A DNA stretch of 64,000 nucleotides, taken from the NCBI GenBank assembly GCA_000827265.1, contig KN834750.1, positions 907,297 through 971,296 on the forward strand, given 5' to 3'. Source of the stretch: Collybiopsis luxurians FD-317 M1. Taxonomy: Eukaryota > Basidiomycota > Agaricomycetes > Agaricales > Omphalotaceae. The position numbers were made by a program, and so were the translations under genes. The notes under the pieces were generated by a model that did not search any database, was not told where the DNA came from, and worked only from the letters and a program-made list of their open reading frames with translations. Below are positions 25,162 to 34,737 of the stretch, one piece after another (position 1 is the first letter of the stretch; each line of letters starts with the position of its first letter).

Positions 25162-25908
25162 ATGGCGACCAAGTATATCTCATAGTTTTTGTTTCACGAC
25201 CCAAGGAAGAGAATGATTTTCCAATATTTAGGTCTCTTGCTACATGCATTTTTTGCAAGATAATCAAAGGTATGTGATATACTAGTCTCATCCTTCTGCA
25301 GATACAAACCTTCATCTCTGTAGGCGAAATACCGAGCTTCAAACTTATCGAGACTGACCTTTCGTTAGTAAATACCCCAAACAATCCACATCTCTCCTGA
25401 CGTCTATCATTTAAGGTATTCTTTCCTCGATATCGGTCCTATCTCGAAAGGCCACGCAATGGTCATTCCGAAATGTACGGTGTCGTTGTCCAAACTCTGT
25501 CTGTTCTCTTACGCCAGTCGGACTTGTAGACCATTCTGCTAAACTCCACGAACTGCCTGACGAATATCTTTCCGACATTTTACCGATCGCGAAAAAGATT
25601 GCGCTCGCCCAAGGTGCAGAGAATTACAATGTTCTCCAGAATAACGGGGCTCTGGCACATCAAGTATGTTTCTCCTTGTTTAGTCGAATCGCCCCCGTGT
25701 CAAATTCGCTGCTTCTGAAGGTTGTCCCTCATGTTCACTTCCATGTCATCCCCAAGCCCAATGAGGAGGAAGGTTAGCGTGGCGATCATAGGCCTAAATA
25801 AGACGCCCACTGATGAACATTGCAGGTCTCATCGTTGGCTGGCCCACTAAGGACACGGGCAAGGAAGAATTACAGAAGATATACGAAGAATTGAAAGGCA
25901 AACTTTGA
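25162..25908 (+). CDS. HIT-family nucleotide hydrolase (HINT1/Hnt1-like)
   Basis: Exons 25162..25172, 25232..25269, 25324..25363, 25416..25474, 25530..25663, 25721..25772, 25826..25908; 138 aa, the usual HINT length. HINT-type enzymes hydrolyse adenosine 5'-phosphoramidates and related nucleotidyl substrates. Visible motifs are CIFCKIIKGEIPSF with a CxxC pair near the N-terminus, FLDIGPISKGH, and the catalytic triad HVHFHVIPKP (His-x-His-x-His). The first exon is only 11 nt and encodes Met-Ala-Thr plus two bases; it is the only ATG that splices in frame to CIFCK. The gene begins 190 bp after the SCC2 stop on the same strand. Confidence 0.92.
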
Positions 25909-26377
25909 AGTATCAAAAGAATGTTCTTGTACAATCAATGTCTATGTTTACCCACCTACTGGCGACACATGCTTGATTTCGGTAGGATTCACTGGACAGC
26001 AAACATGAAGTTCATGCTACGTAATAGAAATTATTGAAGACATCTTTCCTCGTCCTCCTTGTGACGTTCAAACGAGTGTGAGCTAGATTTCTCCTATTTA
26101 TCAAACGGATCATCTATTCCTCTGGCTTGGCAATTCTGTAACATCTTAGCCATGGTACCTCCGCAATTTTTTGCAGTGCATCAAATGCTGGTCGATGACC
26201 CTGACAGCTCTGTCTGGTATAAATCAGCCATGACCTGAGCTTGCCTTTCTCTCTTCCCCCAAAGTCTTGAGCTGGACTCGGCGATTCTTCCTTTTTTTTC
26301 TGTTCCAAAGTCACGCTTTTCGGACAAAGCTATCACCTCCTTCCCAGTCGTTACTTTACATTTCAGTAGATTTTTCT
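25909..26377. other. Intergenic, about 470 bp
   Basis: No gene recognised. A TATAAAT element at 26218-26224 lies about 150 bp upstream of the transporter start and is a plausible core promoter. Confidence 0.5.
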
Positions 26378-28237
26378 ATGACATTCAACCCTTCCAATTC
26401 AGCCTCCTCATCACATAGAGTTACCTCTCTTGCTCGCCGAATTCATGGCTGGTCGTGGCAGGCGGTGAGTTGTGGCGTTATCTTCGAGGCATTCAGGGAG
26501 CATTCAGCTGAACAAGTTCTTACCAGTTCCCCATCGGAATGGGAACTGGCGCCGTCTATGTTACCCTTTCCGGAATCAAAGCCCACTCATCAGCCCTCAC
26601 GACTGTCGAGACCGTTTTTTTCTTCTTGAACATGACCTTGTTCCTTTTGAATACCACTACGCTCTTAACACAGGCCATAAGTAAGTACCTACTCCTTCGA
26701 AAGAACCACGCCTTATGGCTCGTCTCTGTCTCCCAGTATTCCCGAAACAAGCATGGAGGCTTCTAAACGATCCCGTAAAGGGCATATTTGTCCCTCTGGT
26801 CGTGAGTTCGCAGTAAGATACCGAAGGATTTTCTTGAACTCTGGGACAGGTCTTATCATTCGCAACTATCATTATCGGTACCATCAACTACGCTTTTCCA
26901 CCTCGCTACATTAGTGCTGGCTTCATCTATGCTTTATTCTGGTATGACCTTTCATTGGCCTTCTATAAGCAGCTCGCTTACATTCTTTACGCAGGGTTTA
27001 CGTCGTGTTCGCCTGTTTGACTTGTTTCCCGATGCTGATGATATGGTTCAACCAACCTCATGATTTGGACCATTTCACCCCCGCTTATGCCTTCTTGGTA
27101 CGTCTACTCTTTGATACATGGACTCAGACGGCTTAGCGATTCTTGCTATAACAGATTTTCCCTATGGTCTGTTATAAATCTCCCACAAAGGTTTCGATTC
27201 GATTGAAGGCATTGTAGATGCTCGTTGGAGTAGTTGCGTTCAACGTTCTCAAGACCATGGACCCTGGAGATTCGCGAGCAGTTGGTGTGCTCGTCTTAGG
27301 TTATTTTTTTCAAGGTCACTTCTTATGTTTCGCAGACATGGGTATCGTCTCACAGCAAACGTAGGGATCGGATTCTTTATGACCTTTTTCTATCTGTGCA
27401 TATATGTCATCCGAATTATGTCGGTATGTATTGCTTTAACTACAAATTCGTCGACTTCATGCCTACAACGATTATCAAAGACTGGATTTCTAGACGGACA
27501 CCAGGCCAACGGTGCTTTCGTTGCATGCGGTGATTTTAGCGTCTATTATGTCGGATTCAGTAGGCTGATGATTTCTCAGGTCCTCCTGGATTTACAGCTC
27601 TTGCTTTGTAAGTGACCCTCAATAGTGTCTACGTCAATCCGCAGATCAGCTTATCTACAATCATGTCCTTAGGCTCAATCTAGGGGAGCACGCTAAGAAG
27701 ATGTAAGTAATGCGCCTTACTGTACTTGATTCTTTTGTTGAATAGCTTTGCAGCTTTAGTGCCCATCATCTTATCAGCCCGAATGCAGGCGAGATTTTTT
27801 ATGCAGGAAGCGTTTTGTCGGCCATTATGCTTTACGGACTGGCTGTGTTCCTGTTCTTTTTGGGGCTTATGCCATACTGGTTCAAAGTTCACAAACATCT
27901 CCATGAAATTCTCGGTTGTTGGGCCTTGACTTTCCCGTAGGACTCATTCTTTCTTTATATCCTCCGGCTAACTAATATCTTCCACAGTAATGTCGGCTGG
28001 ATATCCACGACCCGGGTTCTCGGTGACGTACTAAGGATCTCCGGATTTTATTCCGCCCACCTCTTCATGGCCATTTTGATGTGCATAACCTGGACAGTTC
28101 TTTTTGTTTTGACTGTGATGGCGTTCTGGAAGGGGTTGATCTTCTATTCAAAGGACGAAGATGTGATCAAGGACAGCCGTTACGACGAAGAAAAGATTAT
28201 GTGCCGGACAGAGACATCTACGATAGTATCCGTATAG
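26378..28237 (+). CDS. TDT-family transporter (SSU1 sulfite efflux / C4-dicarboxylate type)
   Basis: Thirteen exons: 26378..26464, 26527..26680, 26737..26801, 26850..26941, 26995..27097, 27155..27166, 27218..27314, 27365..27423, 27481..27529, 27580..27607, 27673..27702, 27754..27936, 27988..28237; 402 aa. About ten hydrophobic segments follow a short hydrophilic N-terminus. Family-typical motifs are FPIGMGTGAVYVTL in TM1, LFPKQAWRLLNDP-like loop sequence, VACGPPGFTALALLNLGEH, and the C-terminal TRVLGDVLRI segment. The family (voltage-dependent anion channel superfamily, with SLAC1 and TehA) includes yeast Ssu1 and Schizosaccharomyces Mae1. The length and the PPGFTA region fit the fungal SSU1/MAE1 group, exporting sulfite or moving malate at the plasma membrane; sequence alone does not choose between them. 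One exon (27155..27166) is only 12 nt. Confidence 0.88.
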
Positions 28238-29055
28238 TTTTCTGTAGGATTGGTACGTATACGCACTTATCTCTATAATAACATATAGCTACAGTGTTGG
28301 CATAAGTAAAGCGACGCCGAAGGTTTTTCTCAGTCCATTTCTACTTTTGTTGTTGAGAAGATTTTCGACCTTATGTTCATCTCGTTGCGCAGGAATTTGA
28401 ATGCGCCATCTACTCTGCATAGGCCAGGGCACTAGCAGCTTAAAGAGAATACTCGACGAAAAGAAAGCTTGATGATCCTTGGGGCCGTGAGATGGAAGGA
28501 AAACTCACGCAAGGCGAAGCGAGCTTGCAGTACTTTGCTTCTGTTTCCTTTCGGAATCCGCGCCGCTGCTTATTTGTATTTGTTTGATCCGCGCGCCTAT
28601 AGGGCATTTGTGTATGTACCCTGATAACCTGACTCATTCTCACCAACTGTAATATTCAGCATGCTTGCTCATGCGCGCTGTGATGTACTGTTGAATTTTT
28701 CCTTCCACCGTTCTAACTTGTCTTACTGCAATGAAAATTGAGAACGTTTCAAATATACCATGCATTTCTCTTCTCTTCCTAGTCTGGCCTCGTACTTGCC
28801 ACGCGCAGGCGCAGAGCGCGATGGCCCACTTTCGCACGTACGTAAAGCACTGTACTTGAATATTGTTCTGAATTACATTGATAAACCGGAGCCGCTTCAA
28901 CTGACTCTATTTGACTTACCCTAATTCCAATTGACTCCTGCGATGATACTAATCCAGGAGAAGATACCTAGGGCACAGGGTCCTGCGTGCTCACATGCTA
29001 TGCAGAACGACTTTTCGCCATGCTTTAAAAACACATTAGAAACTGGATACTTCAA
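28238..29055. other. Intergenic, about 0.8 kb
   Basis: No gene recognised. Confidence 0.5.
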
Positions 29056-29445
29056 ATGGATAAGATGCCTTCCGATAACCCTAGAAGCGATTCCACTACT
29101 TCTCTTGCGTCGAATACTTACACCGTTTCTTCAACGGTTCCTTTGAATCCAAGTAAAACGCCACAAAAGGATTACGCAGCTGCTTTAGGCAATTTACAAT
29201 CGCGATACGGTGCCGCCATTTCACATGGTCCTACGTTCACTCCCGTTGTTCAGCAGAAGGCGAAGGACCCTTCCCAGTCCTCTTCGAGTCAAAGTCAAAC
29301 AATGACTTCGGGTTCGAACAGCGAAAGTTCAAAGAAAAAGCCATCGGCGGCACCAGGGGGAGCAAAAAAGAAACGCCTCTTTTTTCCATGGAAAGGTCTG
29401 TCCGTCCGTCTTCTGAGCAGGAACTACAATGCTCATGGAAACTAG
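29056..29445 (+). CDS. Small Ser/Lys-rich hypothetical protein
   Basis: A single open frame of 129 codons from ATG to TAG, with no close splice requirement. It is hydrophilic: Ser/Thr-rich N-terminus, a KDYAAALGNLQSRYG helix, a Ser/Gln stretch (SQSSSSQSQ), then a basic patch (AKKKRLFFPWKG). There is no signal peptide or membrane segment. The mixture of a predicted amphipathic helix and a conserved-looking basic-aromatic end argues for a real gene, but I recognise no family. An intron near 29397 removing the last 17 codons is possible. Confidence 0.45.
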   Translation: MDKMPSDNPRSDSTTSLASNTYTVSSTVPLNPSKTPQKDYAAALGNLQSRYGAAISHGPTFTPVVQQKAKDPSQSSSSQSQTMTSGSNSESSKKKPSAAPGGAKKKRLFFPWKGLSVRLLSRNYNAHGN

Positions 29446-29598
29446 GAAAATAAAGCAACGTTTTCCTACATCATCAAACGAGAACCGAGAAATCACTTGA
29501 ATAGCACATTTGTTCTGTAACGGTAGTACCGGACAGACATGAGATGGGGACTGATCTTGCTACGAATAAATCTTGGATGCCCCACTCTTCCAGCGGGC

Positions 29599-30619
29599 TC
29601 ACATAAAATCCTCTTCGAGTTCCTTACCAGTCTTCCTGAGCGCGCTCTCGTATTCGATATCTTCATCATACTCGCCGCTGAACAGAGAGTCATAAGATCG
29701 AGCCGCTTTCTCAGCTTCTCGGGCGCGAGTAAGTTCCAGATCTGCCTTTTTCTAGACCGGTGCATACGTAGAAGCTAGAGGAAGGGAAAAAAAAAAAAAA
29801 TAGAACACACCTTTTCCGCGGCAGCAGCTCTGCGAATAGCAGATTCTTTCTTAATTCTGTCTATTCGTTCTTGCTCATGATCGACTTGTCGTTCGATTTT
29901 GGTTTTGTTTAATCGGTTGACAATCGGATTTTCACGTTTGGCTACGTGAACTAAGAGAAAGTCAATACCGATTGTACCTGAACGATATGAGCTGACCTCG
30001 TTTCACCTATGGATAAAGCTTCCACCAGTAAGCCAATTTTGTAAAACTTGAGCCATGAAGTGGTTCACCCGCTTGTCATTGTGAAACGATACTTGACCAA
30101 CGGCCATATCGCCTGTTTTCTATAACCCATTCTGTTTAATGAACTTGGCCCAGAAGAGAGAAGACCTCTGCTACCTTCAAATTATCGGCGGGGGTATAGA
30201 TAACAGTAAGATTATCTTTTTTATTTCCTGTTAAAGCTTAAGCCGCTGAAATGAGGCTGGAGAAGAATTAAAGACACCTTCGATGGAATTAGCTTTCACA
30301 AGCTGCGCACAGTCTGTCAAGAGTGCTTCAGGAATTGCTTCCCAAGACATAAATTCAGGCATTCGGAGGTAAACGTGGGCGGAAGAAAGCTTGTCTACGT
30401 GAAACCAGACATCCTGAGGCCAGGCGTATTTGATGAGCTCCTCATCTATGTATATGTTTATTACATCGAGGATAGCAGAAAGAGAATTTTCCTACTTTCC
30501 ACTTTATCACGGCCCATATAGATAATAGCAGAGGGAGATGCAGCTTTGATTCGTTAGATTAGAAATGTAACCCTGAAAAAGACAATCAGATCACCTGCGG
30601 ATGTGAAGAACAAAACCAT
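29599..30619 (-). CDS. CCDC25 / Jlp2-like protein (NFACT-R domain)
   Basis: Exons on the minus strand in order 30595..30619, 30496..30543, 30278..30445, 30175..30227, 30069..30119, 29997..30006, 29811..29950, 29599..29751; 215 aa, matching the usual CCDC25 length (about 208). The NFACT-R (DUF814) domain covers about residues 1-120: [57 protein letters not shown] charged coiled-coil follows, and the chain ends in EEDFM. NFACT-R domains also occur in Rqc2/NEMF. CCDC25 itself has been described as a DNA-binding membrane sensor in mammals, while yeast Jlp2 is poorly characterised, so the role in fungi is open. One exon is only 10 nt (VKR plus one base). It is required to link FHNDKR to VHVAKREN. 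Confidence 0.93.
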
Positions 30620-30960
30620 GGTCGAGGTTGACAGTGGGATGAGCTTTAGCGCTGATAACGTTTTCGGCGCTTGTCATAGTTAATAGAGACATTTATACAT
30701 ATTTCACTTGTATTCTACTCGGTGGTCTATTGACGAATTCGTGCAACGTGAATTATGATAAAGAAAACAGAATGAGAAGCGAGAGTACTATTCTGAGATA
30801 GACTAGGAATTTCAATGAAAGACACTTGGAGGAAAACAGGCGATGGCAGAACTAACGACAGAAAGCAGAAAAGCAGCAAAAAAACAAGGAAAAAGAGACA
30901 TAAACAAAACGGGCGTCAAGGCATGAAAATTCCCTATGCCAGAATGGAATTTTAAGCATA
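30620..30960. other. Intergenic, about 340 bp
   Basis: Lies between the CCDC25-like start and the RING gene stop. A-rich; presumably the 3' UTR of the RING gene and the promoter of the CCDC25-like gene. Nothing else seen. Confidence 0.5.
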
Positions 30961-33900
30961 TCAGGCTTCAGTTACTTCAGATACGCCCTAGAATAGCAAT
31001 TATTACCCATCAAATAGGGGATAGATAAGAAAGACTTACTTTACCCCGACATGCTGGACAACTATTCTTACCTTCCAACAACCATTTGTCCACACAATCC
31101 ATGTGGAACGCATGTTTACATTCCAAAACTCGTACGGAATCTTGTGCATCGTAGTCATCCAAACAAATCAAACATCGGTCCACACAATTGGTTCTAACTT
31201 TCCCCGCCTTTTCCCAATCTGCTATCTGCGCTCCGGGAATAACTTCTAGTCCAGACCTTTCGAGTTGTTCTTTGGAAACTGTGGGTGTCGTATCGAAAGG
31301 ATGATTGAGAAGTTCATGTAGCGATCTGGAAAACGGGCATAAATACATACTAACGGCAGAAAAGTGCCAGGGTGAAACCTACAATAAAGCTTCGAATGAC
31401 GAGTCCAGGATGTTACTGTCGCCGGTGACGATTTCATGATCAGGAGGATAATAACCTACAAGGAAAAAAATTAAAACAGAAAGAAAATAAGGTATAACAA
31501 CTAACCTCCGATCACATAAATTAGAAATGTTCTCGAGCTAGAAAGTAGGTCAGGGAGCGATACCGGCGCTCCACGATTGGGTGTCGTTTGTGTTCCCTGA
31601 CTTGTCGTCCCTACCGGAGTAGTTTGCATGGATGTAGAAGTGGAAGGGGCTGTATCTGAAAACATGGAGCTCGAAGCAGGTGCGGGTGCGGACTGTCGAC
31701 GGAGGTTCCTCAGCGCACTGGCCGCCCGACTAGGCCAACGGCTTCCACCCCGTGGTTCATTATTCTCGCCATCAGTTGCTGAAGGTTCGAAAGAAGTATT
31801 CCCATTAGGGGATGTGACCGGAACAGATTCTGAGGCCCAGATGGCATTGACACTCTGTAGTCCAACCACAATAACAGGCACCACGAGGTTTGTATTCCCG
31901 CTAGTTGAATTCGGGGAATCTGATTGCGCCAAAGGTGATGGCTCAGCGCCTACCACAGATTCACTTGATATGGCCCTAGGAGATTCAAGTGGGGATGGAT
32001 GTGAAGGGGAGAGGGGCACCACAGGCGGAGGACTTGTCAGACCACTTAGCCCAGATCTCATATTCTGGGCGACGCTCTCTGCTGCAGCATGGGCTCTTGG
32101 CGCTGGTATGGGAGGGAATCGGTAAACACGCCAATAATTTATCCTTCGCCGTGCATTCGACGGACCACTAGCAGCCTCGTCGCGAACAGGCGGAGAGTTT
32201 GGTTCGTGTATGGCCGAATTAGATGGGGGCGAAACTCGTAATCGAGAAGGCTCGGTATCCAGATCATCGTCGGAGTCGCGAGTGCCGTACGATGAGGATG
32301 CAGGCTCCGCTTCATCATCATCTTCAGGTTCAGGCTCACGGGTTGAGAAATCGCCTGGAAGTGCTTCCTGAGAGGCTACAGGGTTTTGAGTAGAAGGTTG
32401 CTCGAGTTCTTGCAGACTTCGATCTCCGGTTAGGACACCGCGTAAGTCAACTTGCAAATCAACCAGAAAGCGCTCAAATGTGCCTTCCGCAGGTAATCCG
32501 CTGTCTAGTTCTCCTTCCTGAGACGCAAGAGGGGGCGATGAAGAAAGACCAAGATTGAATGCCCGGGCAATTTCGCCCAACATCCTCTCTCTCGCGTCAC
32601 GCGCATCAGTAAGAGGTCCAGCACTACTTCTTCTCCTTCTCCTATCTTCCGCATCTGACATTACATCGGCAGCGGAGTCGGTGTTAGGAGAAATCGTGCC
32701 ATGAGAAGACGGAGTATAGGCATCATTCCTCCTTTGATGTGGGTGACCGAGACCTAGTCGGTTTCTCACAGTAGACCATACCTGTCTCATCCTTTCCGCC
32801 CTGGCTCCGTCTCCGATAGAGTCAGAGAGACCCGAATTTGGTGAAGATCGCGTCGGCGGCGCCGGGTGCATTGTAGTCGGTAAAGTGTTTGGGGATCCCA
32901 AGTGCGGTTGCGAGATTGGTTGATGTGCGCTATCTACCACACTGGAAGCCGAACTTGAGCTGGAGGATGGTGAGACGTTGGATGAAGCGACAGGACGGGA
33001 ATGCGGTTGTCCTGTCGATGAGACGCGATCTGAAGAAGTGGTAAGCAAAGACGCTGCAGTTGCTGCCGCTGCGACACTGCAATCGAGTCAGCATTTGTAA
33101 TTACAAGTACGGCTAGAGTAAACACAAACCTAAGCAAGGTGCCAAGAACATCGATGCTACTAGATGATATCGAGCTCGATGGACTATCTTGTTCGCTGGG
33201 TCGCTGTGAGGGAGAGGCCGGTGGAGAGGTTGATAGAGGGGAGATCGGGGTGGTGGCTTCCGGTGTCTCGTACACAGATGGTGGATTATTATCCTCCTCC
33301 GGCGCTTCATGCAAATTGTGAGACTCTCCAGAATCAACATCCACTTGATTGCCTGAATTGAGGCTTTCCCCATCACGCGCAGAGGCAACACTCGCAGGCC
33401 TAGAACCTGCGTTAGCTTCATGGCTACGACGCAGAAATGCTGAAAGCCTAGAGCTGGATGATCTACGCGATGAGCGGGCTTCATCAGAACTCTGCGAAGG
33501 CTCTACAGGGGAGGAATTGGAGTTTGGATACTGTGGAGGCAATTGAGATGATCCGGCAGATACAGGAATATCAGCAGTATGCACCACGCCCTGAACAACG
33601 ACTAACGCTCCTGAAGGAAACTGACCACGGGCGGGAGATATTGGAGCGGTCGCAGCAGCAGTAGAAGCCGTGGGTGCTGAGGATGAGGAAATGTTTGAAG
33701 GTGCAGACGAGTCGGAAACGATGTCACGAATACCACTGACGTTGTCAGTGGATGGGGTGACAGAAGGTGCAATTGGGTCGGAGATAACCGTCTCGTTGTT
33801 GGGTATGAGAATTGTTGCATCGGATGTTTCTTCACCGGAAGAAGTTGGCGTTGGATGCTCGTTCATCGCTGCTGATGTATCTGTATTCTGGCTAAGTGCC

Positions 33901-34472
33901 TCGACTGGCATATTTTCAGCAGCGATTGTAGACGTATCTGCTGGGCCGAGAACAGGTGGCTCCACTTGAGAATTGCTCGTCTCCGATAAAACAGCAGACC
34001 CTGAACTCGATGTAGGTGAGCTTGGAGACGGCACAGACTTTGGGAGGCTAGCATCGGAGTCCGAAACGGAAGCTGTTTCCCTTCCCTCATCATCGATGAT
34101 ACTTTGATCTGGAGTTCTATGCCATCGCCTGGACTTGACAAATCCCATTGATCTTCGCCAGGCAGAGCGATGGCTAGATAGTTCAGGTGAGTTTTCCGCA
34201 ACCGGACCATCCTCTTCGTTGACGTCTTGCCCATAATTCGCAGCCCGAGAGGTGGTCTTGGGCTTCACAAGGTTCATAAAACTGTTTCGCACAGCTCTGG
34301 TCCGTCTGGTCGTGCGTGAAAATTTGGCAGACGTGGGCTGGCTCGCGGAACGACATCTTGCTGAGGAAGTAGATGCGAAAGATACGTTTCCGCCGGTATT
34401 GGGGTCCGCCGTTAATTCGTTGTTGGAGGTACGAGCCTGCCTTGCACCTGAGCTGCTTTGGTTTTGGCCCAT
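30961..34472 (-). CDS. Large RING-H2 E3 ubiquitin ligase with predicted N-myristoylation
   Basis: Exons on the minus strand in order 33130..34472, 31506..33076, 31383..31455, 31040..31325, 30961..30987; 1,099 aa. Nearly the whole protein is disordered (Ser/Pro/Thr/Glu-rich). A single C-terminal RING-H2 finger sits at about residues 1045-1090, with CLIC, then CKHAFH, C, and CPAC in C3H2C3 spacing; the WLLEGKNSCPAC segment matches E2-binding RINGs. The N-terminus is MGQNQSSS, which fits the N-myristoylation pattern (Gly2, Ser6), so the ligase may be membrane-tethered. The preceding MTFLAL... frame is not preferred because MGQNQSS begins the clean motif. Partners and substrates are unknown. The 165-codon plus-strand frame inside exon 2 is a shadow of this gene. 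Confidence 0.88.
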
Positions 34473-34737
34473 AATGGGTGGAAGAGACCAAGGTGAGGAT
34501 GAAAGGGTGTGGATTGATAGGGCGAGGAATGTCAAAGAAATAGGTATACAAAAAAGTACAGTGATAGTATTAAATAGAGGTTAAAGGTGAAGGTCGAGGA
34601 GCTGTTCAGCCTCAGCCAAAGGCTCTGCTACCTTGACGTGACTCGGCATATCTCGGCCGGCCGGTCACGCCACAATTTTTTTTTTCTAACTAGTCTAAGT
34701 ACTACAACTTAACATACTACTGACCAGGCAAATATTT

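Noticed and set aside
31628..32125. 165-codon plus-strand open frame
   Set aside because: It is antisense to exon 2 of the RING gene, which has a low-complexity Ser/Pro-rich composition that leaves the opposite strand open. It has no domain.
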